Source of the DNA: Halichondria panicea
Taxonomy: Eukaryota > Porifera > Demospongiae > Suberitida > Halichondriidae
NCBI RefSeq assembly: GCF_963675165.1
Contig: NC_087377.1
Coordinates: forward strand, 9,503,122-9,567,121
Reading direction: 5' to 3'
Length of the DNA stretch: 64,000 bases
Within the stretch, counting starts at the first letter, position 1, and each line of letters starts with the position of its first letter. Under the pieces are notes generated by a model that saw only the letters and a program-made list of their open reading frames with translations, was not told the DNA's origin and did no database searches. Shown piece after piece: positions 48,125-60,690 of this stretch. The translations under genes were made by a program, and so were the position numbers.

Positions 48125-48300
48125 CGTGGGCGGATCAAAGGGAATGCGAAAATACAACGCGTATTGTATTGACGTCATCGTGCGTCAGTACCGTGCAATA
48201 TAAGCCATAAGCCATAATGTAGCGTGCGCAGCAGGGATAGAGTGATTGGGTTTGTTGGTTTGTGTGTGTGTGTAGACCAAAAACTGAGCTGTTTGAGCAA
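48125..48300 (+). promoter_or_regulatory. Promoter-like segment shared with the FN3 receptor upstream region
   Basis: Shares ordered blocks with 30688-30862 on the opposite strand: GATCAAAGGGAATGCG, TACAAC, CAGTACCGTG, AGAGTGATTGG, a TG repeat and GAGCTGTTTGAGC. It contains a perfect CRE palindrome TGACGTCA at 48170-48177. No receptor-like first exon follows within 1 kb, so it may be a relic of a lost gene copy or a mobile repeat. Confidence 0.4.
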
Positions 48301-48964
48301 ACTAGACACTTGTGCTTGAACTGCTAATGAGACAGCTAGGTGTTGAAGAATAATATTATAGTTGAAACTTGTAGCCGATCTTCGAAGGTTACAAAAAAAA
48401 ACTGTTTTCTAATCAATCTAGTAATCAATCTAATCGTTGCTTTATAGATTTACGATCTCCATAATGTTAAGGAAGTTATTGTATCTGTTTTGCTCAGTGT
48501 GCAATGAAGCTTAATGCACGGGGTGAATATGATCTATGAGCAGAGTTAAAATGGACATCATGATCTAACAGAGCTACGTAGTCTAGTGTATACATGTATA
48601 ATTATAGTGATACTATAAAAGTTCTGCGCATGCGCAATGCATTGGAGACACTTTCTTAGATTACACAATGATAGTTTTGAATTGGCCAATTAGCACACAT
48701 AAGCACACAAACCTCACAGACACAACAACAACAAACACCATACACAACCTGTAATAGTCAAACAAACCCTCAACAGAGCAAGACAAGACAAGAGATCATA
48801 CACATATACAGATATATAGATAGACGTAGACAGGGTGATTCAAGACAACTCTCTAACTAGCACAGCACCTGGCAGAGACGCCAGATTTGGGTCAGAGCCA
48901 GCCTATTAGCCCAGTAGTTGAGCGACCTACGCCAAGCTGAGTAGTAGAGTTATTAGAGTAACAG

Positions 48965-49074
48965 CCTTCAAAATGTGAGTCAAACTAGCCATAACTCAAG
49001 AAAAAAGCTTTAGTTTGCTAATCCACGAATCAAAATCCAAGAGAACGTGGCTAAAAGCCTATAGAAGCTGTTAG
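48965..49074. repeat. Dispersed repeat shared with 27671-27768
   Basis: CCTTCAAA, ACTAGCCATAACTC and AAAGCCTATAGAAGCT in the same order as the receptor intron 9 copy. Downstream, CCCTCGTGCGGCTACGCCTC at 49149-49168 recurs at 54125-54144. Confidence 0.45.
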
Positions 49075-49130
49075 TTTTCGTCGCATTGCAACCACCGTTG
49101 AGCAGTTACAGCTGGAATACACACACACAC

Positions 49131-50539
49131 ACAGTCAGCTTTACCGTATCCCTCGTGCGGCTACGCCTCGAGGCATAATTATTGATCCTGAAAGGTGACT
49201 CTTAGTATCAATCTTACTGTTGCCGTAGGGGTAATCAAAGATCATTTGCACCTAACAATACCGATCATCCCCACTGACAACAGAGCACATGCATACAATA
49301 GATGAGAAGAACCAAAAATTCGTGGGTAGCTATATTATAGCATTCCTGAAAGCCAACAAAAATACCCAGTGTAATGTAGTGGTGAGAACTAACACAGCAT
49401 GTGACCAAAAAATCAATTTAGCGATTAGCAAATACAGAAGGAAAATTCACCACGATAAAACACATGTGATTGGCTCGAGGTGCCGTTATTTTTAGTACAC
49501 GTGTAAGACACCTCAAAATCTCTCTATGGAATTGTGATAGGGGGAAACGAGCACATGACAACACGGCGCAGCATTGTGATTACGTAACTTTGTTTAAACC
49601 TATTACAGTGATTGAGGTCATCACAATTATTATTAGCATTTTCATTAGGCACACTAGATTGAACTAACACAATACCCATTCAAATTAACACAGTACGTTA
49701 AGCATACACACAAGCACGTTAAGCACACACACAAGCACGTTAAGCACACACACAAGCACGTGTCTTACACATGCATGAGAATACACATTGAAATAGATAA
49801 AGAGTATACAGTAGGGATATATATAACTCTGACCTCAAATCCCTTTAATACAAATGTAGTAATTATATTGTCTTGTTGTATGTATATTATGGTAGACAAT
49901 TGCACCACAAATATTAGGGGGAGATGACATAACTTATTAAAACTGCTCTTGACAGTGAATTCTTAGGCTATACAGGACTACTGCAGAACTACTGGGACAA
50001 CTTAACGAATCCATCAGAAAATTATGCACGTGTCTAATACTGGCAACCTAAAAGGAGTCCTGCAGACCACCCCAGTTTTAGAGTATAATTATAGGAGCAC
50101 TATTATACAAGGCACTATACAATTAATTACTGCATGGGACAACTCTGTACAATTTTAATATTATGAATTTGTATTCTTTGCCTAAAAATTATTCAGAATG
50201 GTAAAATTTCAGGGAAACTTTACGGGTAAATTATCCAATAATTTGGCACATGTGCAAGCAGTAAGTGAGGTCTTGTGAAGGAGGCTACCCTCATTATACA
50301 TTCCATTGAAAATGTATCATAAACTATTTTGCCTGACATCTTTCTTGCAATCTTGCAGCCACACATTTGATGATGTCATATTAATTAACAAATAATGGAG
50401 TAAAAGAGTACAAAGGTCAATAATGAGGTAGGCTGAAAAGCATGCGCGGCTCAGTGGAGTGGCCTTATACCTTTGTGAAAAAAACAAGCATCAAATGCTA
50501 AAATCATTAGAGCAATCAAATTCTATATATGCTATTTAC
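49131..50539. other. Intergenic, no gene recognised
   Basis: AT-rich with short repeats, including the 21-bp tandem array at 49695-49757 and ACACGTGT at 49497. Small ORFs here lack protein-like composition. Confidence 0.4.
49695..49757. repeat. 21-bp tandem repeat, three units
   Basis: ACGTTAAGCACACACACAAGC repeated three times; the first unit differs by one base. Confidence 0.8.
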
Positions 50540-50608
50540 CTCTGGGGACGACCGTTCTTTGCTATAGACTCTTCCAGAGCTTGTGGATAGCCTTTCTTGT
50601 TCACCCAT
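50540..50608 (-). CDS. Candidate first exon of a minus-strand gene
   Basis: The minus-strand ATG at 50608 opens 23 codons (MGEQERLSTSSGRVYSKERS plus SPE) that end exactly at a GAG|GTAAAT donor in phase 0. A following piece after TTTTCAG near 50443 reads only 15 codons to a stop. The protein is unrecognised, and neighbouring exons were not found. Confidence 0.25.
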
Positions 50609-50698
50609 TTTGATACCGAGGACTATTACAATTATACAATTAGATATATATAATTACAATATGTATAGTTTGAATTTAAATCATGTGATACAATGGAT

Positions 50699-50935
50699 AT
50701 GCAACTAGTGTCGCCAAAGTCTAGAACAGTAAGTGACTGTGAATATATAGCTATAATTATGGCAATGTCCACAGTTATTTTTATTTATAAGTAACAGTTT
50801 ATGCACGTAATAGTTTTGACCATAAAACGCAGATATATAAAGCAACCTAGCAATAACTGCATGCATGCTGACTGCATGTTAGCTATAGGTTTTGTCTATA
50901 TACAATAACATATGGCACATCTACATTGAAACTGC
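50699..50935 (+). repeat. Upstream duplicate of the promoter and start codon of the next gene
   Basis: Collinear with 50950-51165, offset about 223 bp: GTCTAGAACAG, GTCCACAGTTATTT, AGTTTATGCA, TTTTGACCATAAAA, TTTTGTCTATA and ATGGCACATCTACAT. The duplicate ATG at 50912 gives only MAHLH before TGA. Confidence 0.7.
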
Positions 50936-51134
50936 AATTTAAATCTCATGTGAGTCTAGAACAGATGTGAATATGGCAAAGTCCACAGTTATTTGTATTC
51001 ATAAGTATACAGTTTATGCACATAATGCATGCATGGTTTTGACCATAAAAGTAGCCACAATAAACAGATAACAACCTATAATTATAGCTGCTGACTGTGT
51101 ATGTTAGCTAGAAAGATTTTGTCTATACGATAAC

Positions 51135-51887
51135 ATGGCACATCTACATGTAGATGAAACTGCTGAAATTGGAAAACTACTCGAGAGTGCGTATGGAGAG
51201 CCACATCCACAGGATCTACACATTGAATACTTTTTCCTCCTACTTGGAAAAGAAATAGTTGGCAGACGAGCTGAAATCATTGCTAAACTAAACGAGGTGG
51301 ATGGCATACAAGTACCTGTATGGGTTAGCCTCGAGGTGAAATGGCAAGAGCTGTTGTTTAGAAAAGCAAAAGTTTTTAAGACTTTACCAACTGAGACAGA
51401 GCGCCACAGAGAGGAGAGGCTTAATGAAGTTATTCGAAAGCCGCTGCTAGCTCTACTTTCTGACCCCCACAACCCACCACATATCATTGTCAGCCGTGCT
51501 TGCAAGTATAATAAAGAAGTTGTAAAACACAGGTTGAGTACTCCCGAGATAATCAGCAATGAGCACTTGGATTATTTCTATCTTATGATAAAACAACGTA
51601 TTTCACCGGAAGTCACACTACCCTCAAGCTTTATTCTTGCACCGCATATACCTGGAGATTGGAGAGTAGTGGAACCCGAGGACACTTGGCCACACACATT
51701 TATTGGCTATTTCCCCAAAAAACCTTTCGAAACAGAGCGTGAGAGAGAGTGGCGACTGAACCATGAAGTACGATTAGCTTTCAAGAAAACATTGGGAGGT
51801 CTACTCAGCCAGAAGAATCAGGGGATACCTGACCCAGAAACATTTTTTAGCATTTTGTTCACACGTGCTTGCAAGTATACAAATTAA
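51135..51887 (+). CDS. Unrecognised 250-residue protein with two related halves
   Basis: Single open frame from ATG 51135, the first in frame, to TAA 51887. No signal peptide or membrane segment; probably soluble. I do not recognise the family. The two halves of about 115 residues appear homologous. Each begins near HIEYFFLLL or HLDYFYLMI, has a TEReRE..RLN..VR helix-like stretch (TETERHREERLNEVIRKPLL and TEREREWRLNHEVRLAFKK), then LLS, and ends RACKY (SRACKYNKE at mid-length, TRACKYTN at the very end). An internal duplication therefore made the gene. Codon use and length suggest that it is real. The region from about 50 bp inside the gene to 220 bp upstream is duplicated upstream. Nothing nearby indicates function. 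Confidence 0.7.
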   Translation: MAHLHVDETAEIGKLLESAYGEPHPQDLHIEYFFLLLGKEIVGRRAEIIAKLNEVDGIQVPVWVSLEVKWQELLFRKAKVFKTLPTETERHREERLNEVIRKPLLALLSDPHNPPHIIVSRACKYNKEVVKHRLSTPEIISNEHLDYFYLMIKQRISPEVTLPSSFILAPHIPGDWRVVEPEDTWPHTFIGYFPKKPFETEREREWRLNHEVRLAFKKTLGGLLSQKNQGIPDPETFFSILFTRACKYTN

Positions 51888-52150
51888 TTTTGTAGTTTGA
51901 AGAATATTCCAGCAAGTAGTTCAAGTACATCTCAGCACTAACTGTATAAAGTACAAAACACTATAATTATTTTAGCACTCGATCTGATTTTTAGAATTAA
52001 ATGTGTATAGAAATGTCACAATTAATTTCCCCGTTATACAGTATTATAATGTATAGATGGTATAGCCACAGATATTTTATTTGTGGCCAGTATAATTATA
52101 GCGTTATTGACAAGAATTTATGAAACACATAACTTACCTTAATGTTACTA

Positions 52151-52428
52151 TTATAGGCGGGTAGTAATTTTAGCGTTTTCAGATTTTTAGGGTACTAATT
52201 TTGGCGGATTTGTAGCAAATTCGTTAGCACAATAATTTTATTTGTCAAAAGATGTACAAGTATGAGTTTTAAGGTTGAATGGAAAGTTTGGAGTCAGATA
52301 CAGATGAAAAAAAAGGGCTATAGTTTGCTTAGCATACTCTCAAAAATACATTTTCATCGCATTTTATTAGCACGTACTTAATTTAGTGTTAATTCTAAAA
52401 TTCGCTAAAATTAGTACCCGTTTATAAT
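52151..52428. mobile_element. 278-bp MITE with AGTAATTTTAGCG ends
   Basis: TTATAGGCGGGTAGTAATTTTAGCG on the left is matched by CGCTAAAATTAGTACCCGTTTATAA on the right. It sits within the upstream part of the promoter-exon module copy 2, where the 39.8-kb copy has no such insert. Confidence 0.7.
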
Positions 52429-52441
52429 AGTAATAATAAGG

Positions 52442-52758
52442 TACTATAAAAGCCTGCATGTTTATCATGTTATTCAGACAATCGAAATTACTTTGCTAAG
52501 CAAACTTGAATGTTAACTTTCAGTATAATTACAAGAAATGCAACCATAAACATAAACATGAACGGAGATCTTGCTTTCAATGCATGGCAAATTCCTGACC
52601 AAATAAGGAAAGCCAGTATATATGCACGTCAATCATGTCCTGCTATTTATAATGTTAGTCTGGGGGTTATAATTCAGACATTTGAGTGCATAAAACTATA
52701 CACATATAGGAAATTACTCCCAATAATGTATTCACCATGCATCCACTATCTACACTAA
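52442..52758 (+). promoter_or_regulatory. TATA promoter plus orphan first-exon module, copy 2
   Basis: TACTATAAAAG at 52442-52452, then about 105 bp of leader and ATG at 52558 reading MNGDLAFNAWQIPDQIRKAS and on to TAA at 52758. Homologous to 39850-40077, including leader blocks AAGCCTGCA, TTCAG and AAGAAATGCAAC. The coding identity ends after about 26 residues; the rest may read into an intron. Confidence 0.4.
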
Positions 52759-54229
52759 TTCTTGGGCAGCAGTTGGTAATGTACAAATTAATGCAGTGCT
52801 TATAATCATAAACTATATAATATATATATAATTATAATAGTCTATAATTGCAACACCGACATACAATGTGATTTATGAACCTGTCAACGAAGATTAGAAT
52901 TATTACAATGTGACTCGGTACATGGGAAACTATATAGTTCAACAACACTTGAGAAAAATAAATGTGTAAAGTTTAAACATTACAATAGTGTATGGTCTTT
53001 AAAAGGTAAAAGCTATATTATAGCTTATAAATGTAGTATACGTTAATGCCTTCCACATAGACTCTGCATTTGCACATTACTATATACATGTACACAAGCG
53101 AACAAATATTGTATTACGGTTAAAAGCGTTTTAATTTGGCGATTTGGCAGATTCTACTGAAAATCACCAAATTTAATTAAAGTTTACCAGACGCCGCCAA
53201 TTCAGTTCAATTGGCTTTTTCGCCAAATATTATAACTCAGGCAAACACGGTACTACTGCAACTGCAATGTGTTGACTCATATACGTAAACTGCATGGGGG
53301 TCCATATTGTACAATGCAAGTATATAATTTATAATGGTCTAGATGCATGCAGGCACACGTAAATAATTATACAGTAAACATTTTTGTATAAAGCATGACA
53401 AAAGCAATTGCATGCACAATTCAATAAAGACAACAAAAGTATTTAGCGCGCACATGCAGCTGCTGCATGTGGTGTGTAGCGGGCAACCAATGACAACGGG
53501 TAGGAGTAATGATCCTAATGGACGGACCTCTGCAGTGCATGTAAAATTTTTAATTTCTTGCTATAACTGGATTAAAAGAGCTGTACGTGTTTTACATAAT
53601 TATGTTGTATACTGTACGTCAGTAATTCTAAAGTGCTATTATATATACATTTATAGCATGGATAACCTCAACACAATTGAAAGCAGATTTTGTCAACAAA
53701 GTTTATATGGAATAACAGCAAGCTAACTGCACATTGATCCATATATAGACAAACGATTTTCCTTCTTTGCTGACACGTACTGCTGTCATACCAATTAAAC
53801 AACGGTAATTCCTGATCATGCTATTCTGAAATGAAGGGAGCAATGATTACGAGTCATGAGTTTAAAATTATAATTCTCACCATCAAGAAAACAGATAGAG
53901 GATTGAAGGTCTTTAAATGTACCACAACATTATTATGTGTATAACTGGCAATTTTACTGAAGATCGTCAAATTTAAGTTTCCAGTGGACACAACGTCATT
54001 GCTGTACTAGCCATGCCTGAGACGCCAAATTAAAAACCGCTAATTAAGTCGGTTCAAATGGCCTATCTTAAGGTGACATATTTTCTGCTCTTTCTGATTC
54101 CTGTCTTTAGGCTCTCGTCCATATCCCTCGTGCGGCTACGCCTCGAGGCATAATTAAGATGTAGACATATATAAGCACAGCACACAACTGACAGACCGCA
54201 TAATTAATATAAGATTGAGATATTACCTA
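52759..54229. other. Intergenic with MITE fragments
   Basis: An element with AATTTGGCGATTTGGCAG and CCAATTCAGTTCAATTGGC blocks lies at about 53117-53230; relatives are at 39135-39240, 53945-54065 and 62345-62465. Otherwise AT-rich with no gene recognised. Confidence 0.45.
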
Positions 54230-56239
54230 TTTTAATTATTATGTTATTCTTTTATGCTCAAGTTAACAGCCAATTAAATTGCCTATTATTCTTTTCAAAC
54301 TCGCCTATTATTCCCCACATTATTCCTCTAAAGCACAACATATAGACCCCATGTCGCTGCACAAGTAACATAAATAATGGCCACATGCATGACTCTATCT
54401 ATTAACACTATAATATAGAATGCCAAGGAGATAATTAACCACCAGTACATGCTTTCATCAGGCCTACAAATGTTTATACTATGACATCCAGAATCACAGG
54501 GAAACTCAAAGAGTATGATGGACGTACGATAATTGTTGTTAAAAACGATCGATGCCAAAAGTCCAAGTCTAATATTAATGGCTGCATCATGTCAGCAGAG
54601 CCTTGCAGCTCTCTTCTCACTCTTGCAGCTACCAATAGCTAGCGTTCTAACTACTAAGTAGATCTAGAGTAGTAACACTCTGTGAACAAGTTTTGCTACG
54701 GACTCTTCTAAAAAGGCTGCATTTGTACTGGACCTGCATGTACTTCCAAAACCTGCCTATTATTCTCATAAATTTTATAAAGGTGCCTATAGTATGCCAG
54801 CATAATTCTCACCCAAAAAATGTGCCTATTGTGCTCAAAATTGTGTCAGCATAATCTACCATGGCCAATCCCTAGTTTTGGAGAATGCGGAACATGGATG
54901 TGCAGGCACTACTGGTAGTTTAGCGGGTAATTTTCGTGGGGTAAAAATAATATTCATTGAACTTGGAACAGTGGTGATTTTTGTGAGCACAAATTAAATT
55001 TTATTTGCTTCCTTATATACGTGCACTAGTAACATTGCATGCATGCGTTCCGGATAAACCACACCTATACGTTTTAGTGGGTAAAATTTTCGTTCAGCTT
55101 GCTCATGAAGAAAATAACAAATTTTTTTTCAATTGACCTGTTGTGCATTCGCTCTACTTTGATGTAAGTCCTAATATTGAAAGTGAGCCTCACTATTTTC
55201 ATCTATTGGGCTAAATTGTATTGTGTCCATTGTCTTCACCATGCACACTTTATACACCACCATCTATAGAATTTCTAACTCTTCTGAGCTATAGAGTTAT
55301 CTTAATAATTTAACACTATTCCCTTGCCACTGCTAAAACAGGGGCGTAAACAATTCAAGGAGGGTGTAAACAAAATTTAGCTCCCTCAAAATTACTGCAA
55401 TACAGGGAGGTAAGTAATGTCTCATAATACCCGCTTGTACCCTAAGTCTTATATTGAAGTGAACCTCACTATATTTTTATCTATATAGGGTCAAGTCAAT
55501 CGTTTTCACATGCGCAATTTATATACCATCTATAGAATTTCTGCCTCTTCTGAGCTATAGAGTTATCCTTAATTGATCTTGCATGCAACTGTTAAAACAG
55601 GGACGTAAATAATCCCCAGCTTCTATATACGGAGTAAATCTGCATGGTGCTGGTGTAATAATAGTGAGCATGGGGTGTAAATAATCCCACATACTGCACG
55701 TGTATATACTGTAACAATGTTTTCTGACTAGTAAGTTTTCTAGTTCTGCACGGTCTGTGTCTTTTCAGTTTTAGCCCCAAGTTATTGTATATGCTTTCCT
55801 ATTAGTTTCCTCTTGTAAAAGCAGTGCTAGCACATCGTCTGCTAGAAGGAATTAGTTAAATGAGGTTTTCACCTGTTGTATATTGAACATGCCATTGAAG
55901 AGAGTGCTTCCCGGTAGTCCGGAACCGTGATAATGAATTACTTTTGCGGTGACATTGATTATAAGCTCTCAGTACAGCTCAGACTAGTATATAGCAGTAT
56001 ATCATACATCATCATAAAATACGGAGGGGGCGTATTTTTGGACAGGTACGGTTATTTTATTGTACTTTTTAATAGGGTACATGAATATAATTTTATTACA
56101 CTGTAAAAATTGATACGTGATTATCCCACAATTTATGCATGGTTACTACACTGTAAAACTGGATTTCACACACTATGTATGTAATTATAACAACACATAA
56201 TTACAAGAAACGTACAGTGCATGCAGATCGTTGAATATA

Positions 56240-56518
56240 CAGTAGACTCTTGCTAATCTGGTCACCCTTAGGACAGTGCAGTTTGGCTGCAATAGAGCGA
56301 GGTGGCTGCATTTCAGAAAATAGCCACGACTAAAAAACAGTCCTGCCTCGAATAATAATTATGAATAATTTTGCAGTTTTCTCTCTCTTGATTATTTATT
56401 CTCTCGTATCCACCAAAACAGAATAGCGAGTTTTGCAGTAATGATCAAGCTAGCAAACGAAACGACCATAATATTAAGGTGAACGTACTTCAGAGAGCCA
56501 GATTAGCGAAAGTCTACT
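56240..56518. mobile_element. MITE, Tc1/mariner-pogo type ends, shortened
   Basis: Copy of the 7034 element in module C. Starts CAGTAGACTCTTGCTAATC and ends AAAGTCTACT, with an internal deletion compared with copies A and B. Confidence 0.55.
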
Positions 56519-59500
56519 ATACAACATAACAGTTCCAAGATTATAATAATAATTATAATAATTATCAGAATTTAGTCGAGAGGTCCGACACTGCATGAAA
56601 TCTTGTACACCCACTTTTGAAATCTTATAAAATCCCGAAATCTCACCTTTGACCTCATTTTCCGTAATCTTATTGTGCTATGCTTTGACTAGATGGGCGT
56701 GGCCTACCTCCAAAAAAAGGGGACGGGCACGCCCATAATTATATCTATGCCTTGACTGCATCAGCTCACAGTGCAAGTGCTAGTGCATCCATGACCAAGG
56801 TGCATGACTAGTGCAAGTGGTGAATGACGGTAGACTCTGGTTAGTTAGACACAATGTCATGTACTCAGGAACTTTTAATCTTCAACCCCAGTGATGCTCT
56901 GTGAAATCTGTGAAATCTCGAAATCTTTGCGAAATCTCGAGATTTTGAAATCTTGTACGCGAATAATTACAGTGTCGGACCCCTCGGAATTTAGTTAGAT
57001 CGACAACAACAAATCCACAAAATTAATTGAGACACAATTCGTATAAGGCAGTTTCAAGTTACTCTTGTGAGTAAGGCACCCTATAAATCACAGCCAGCTG
57101 CGCTGCGACTGCATTGAGAATTTATAGATGAAATATGTCTGAGCAGTTTAATAGACATGTTTCGATGCTGCTATGGGGATACAACACACAAACGGGGCTG
57201 GGGGCATCGATATATAAACACACAGTGGGCCTGGGGTTTTGTGAAATTGGGTGATTGCATATATAGCCTATGCCATGTTCTACTGAAAACTGGCTAACCT
57301 TTAGCAGATCCTGCTGTTGCTTGGAATCAGAACAGTCTACTGGCAGTCTGAGAGTCAGGTCACAGAGAAGAAGACTGCATTTGTGTGTGTGCGCGCACAT
57401 GGCAAGGGGAGGCTCTGGATCACATGATCAATTTTTCTGCAATGCACTGCAATGCAGTTGCAGCTGCTTTTCTATTTCTTTTGATATCAAGTCCAAGTAC
57501 TTAGAAATTTCTTCAGATCGCGCTGTCCTTTACACTTTGAGTTCCAAAGGAGAGCAGAAGTCTCAAGTCATCAGCACCAAACGTAAGAATGAACTACTGT
57601 AGACGTCTATATAGCGGGAAGTTTTGCATACTTATTCGATTTAAAGCGATCCTCCAATGGCCAAATATGCGACACCCTCGATCTTTTCCAATTTTCTAAC
57701 CTCTAAAAGTTCTAGCGCGTGCTGCGTTGACAATTATTTTTTTATGTCGCGTCCTAAATAGAGGTCAAACCATAGCCTCGATTCCAGGCCGCAAGAAACA
57801 ATGTAATTTAAGTGGCCTATAATCGAAGATAGTAGAGTAACCTCCAATTAGATGCGACTCTCTAAAATATGCGACACCAGGACTTCAACATAATTGTTCA
57901 ATCTCCAAAAGAAACGACCTCTGGCTTCGTAATTATAAAGTGTTGCCTTAAATCGAATAATTACGGTACAGCGAAAATTAAAACTGGCCCACGTACCGGT
58001 ATTTTATACGTTTACACATGAACATTTGTTGGTGGGTGGGTGTGGTTTCTTGGCATTGAAACGCAAATACCGTCTTCTAATTATACAGCGTCACTTTAAT
58101 AGAAGCCCCAAGTTCACAAAATAATTTTTATTGTACTCCAATTGAACGCCAAGTAAATTCTGGAATTATTTTTTGCTGGCACTTAGGTAATTACAATACT
58201 TGGCCTTTAATCGAGACTTTATGCACAACTGATCTATGAAGCCTCATGGAAACAACTACTCGTACGTTCACTTGTTAAGCTAATATAAGCGCCAAACTGA
58301 GTTTTTTCTTGTTCTATTTGTGCGCCACTAGGTGACGCTGTAATTAGAAGAAAGACGGTAATTATTATAACTGTGAACATTTCTTCTAAGGGCTCTTGAG
58401 CCATTTAGCGAAAATTTCCCGCTATACAGTATACATACTTTGTGATTAATTAAAGTCATGCTGTTTTATGTGCATATAATTATATAGAAACTCCAAAAGG
58501 TCCAGTTGGAATTTCAATGATTGTGATGCTGTTGTTTAGGTTTTATTTTATTGTAAAACTAGTCAGGAATCTCCTTAATCTTCTATAATTATACGATAAA
58601 TAATATTATTGAGAATCCTTCAGACCCTGCTGTTTTTGCATCAATGTAGAGCTCTAAAGGGGAGCAGAAGTCTCCATCAGGGTTTCATTTAAGATAAAAG
58701 AAAGAACTTAGCGCGCCGCAGAATTGTGGGGGCCATGCCCACTTGTTGACTACACCCCCCATTTTGTGCATTATAATATTACAGTAGAGTCTACTTTTGA
58801 AGTTACAGGTTATAAGCACATAGTTGGGTTAATAAATTTATTATGAAAATAATTAGCTATGTTTAAGTCTCATGTGCGTAGTACTAATTGATGGTGTCAT
58901 TATTCCACAAACTGTTGGGGAGGGGGGGGGGGAAGGTTCACCCCCTGTCCACTAAAAGTAAGAATGAACTACATAGTTTGCTAATTACGGTCATGCTTTT
59001 TTATGATTGTAAAGAGGTCCGGTTGAAAGTTGAGTTCCAGCTACTCCACTTGACGTTTCTGTTTAGGTGAGAAGTTGTAAAGCTATTCAGGAATCTCCTT
59101 TAATCTCCTAGATAATATGGATGCTCTGGTTTGGTCTCTCATGTTGTCCCTGACCGTGAATTTATAAGGCCCAACTTAAAGCATACAAGCCGGTTAGTGT
59201 GTATATATATAATCATAATACACGCATTATTGATATCACCACCTTTTATTGACACAGGTGGCCGCGGGTCTGCCAGTGTGTCTGTTTGTGTTGGCTCACC
59301 TGGCTGCCAAAGCGCTGTGCTGCGTTGATAGCCTCATTCAATCGTGGCAGTAAAAGCTTCGCCGAGTCAGAGGAGGTACGACACTGAATTCCATTGTGAT
59401 GACGTTTGGCTTTTCAAAGTTGGTATAGTATAGGTCCTAGATTAAACTGTTTCCGTCGCTGAACCCCAGTGAACCACTACTCAGTTATGAGATAATTTAT

Positions 59501-60390
59501 GCTTGCTCCATAAATACCGTATAACGGGTATATTTCGAGGATATAAATGTTTGCAGTTTTCGCTGATTGAGCATGTACTGCAAACAATTTATACCCACGA
59601 AATTAATATCACATGCATAGGCTATTCTCCGTACAAGTTTCGACCCTCAAAATATACCCGCTATACGGTATCCGAATGAGTTATAACCAAGGCATCAGTT
59701 GGAGAAACACTTGAGCAACTTACCGAGCTAGCTAAATGTTTACAAGCGTTCTACAAGCTTAGGGTTTGTTGCGTCACGGTAAAGATAAAACTAACTGCCA
59801 GCTAAGCAAAATAAGAGAGTTATTGTGGGAACACAGTACATTGAGCCAATGTCAAGGAATGCGATTAAAAGAGTGATCACGAGATGCATGTCGTACCTCC
59901 TCTGCATGGTACTAAGTTCTATATACAATGCAATGTGCTAAAATTAAGGCAATTCGCGACATCTTCTATCTTAGGAAATTTTCTGACCTCTAAAAGTAGC
60001 GTTGACTTATTTTTTATGTCGCGTCCTAAACAGAGGTCAAAATATGGCCATTTAGAAGTGGCTATACTTTGGCCTCCATTTAGGCCGCTAGAAACATTAA
60101 GTGGCTTAAAATCGAGGCTAATAGAGTAACCCGACCGACCTCCGAATTAGATACAACCCTCTAAATATGCAACGCAAGGACTCCAACATATTATTTGCCC
60201 TCCAAAAGTGGCTTTTATGCCTTAAATTGAATAAATACGGTAGTCCCATGTGTGCAGTACATGTCTTACTATAATTATGCACCATTACCACTCTCAAAGC
60301 CTTGCAATAGCGTTCAACATCAGTAAAACTTACTTCTGATCAGCATGCCCTCTACAGTTTTATACCGTATTACTAGAATATTATACCATA

Positions 60391-60690
60391 CAGTAGAACC
60401 TCGATTATCCGGACACCTTGGTTCCAGAAGCAGGCCGGAAAAGTGAATATACCGGATAATCGAATAGATAAACCACGCCTTGATCCACCCACTTTATTGA
60501 TAAACAGCAATGCCACATGGTTGTCTGCGCATGCGCAGAAGATAAGCATGCATGTCTCCATGGTAACAGCTGCAACGCGCATGCGCATTTGAGGGACACG
60601 CCCATTTTCTGAATTATGATTAAAAAGAAAACTGCCAAGCCGGATAATCGAGTTTCCGGATAATGAAACGCCGGATAATCTCGGTTCTAC
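60391..60690. mobile_element. About 300-bp pogo/Tigger-like MITE, copy 3 (inverted)
   Basis: Starts CAGTAGAACCTCGATTATCC after TA, but its interior runs opposite to copies 1 and 2. The right end is damaged (CTCGGTTCTACAG instead of the usual GGTTCTACTG). Confidence 0.7.
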
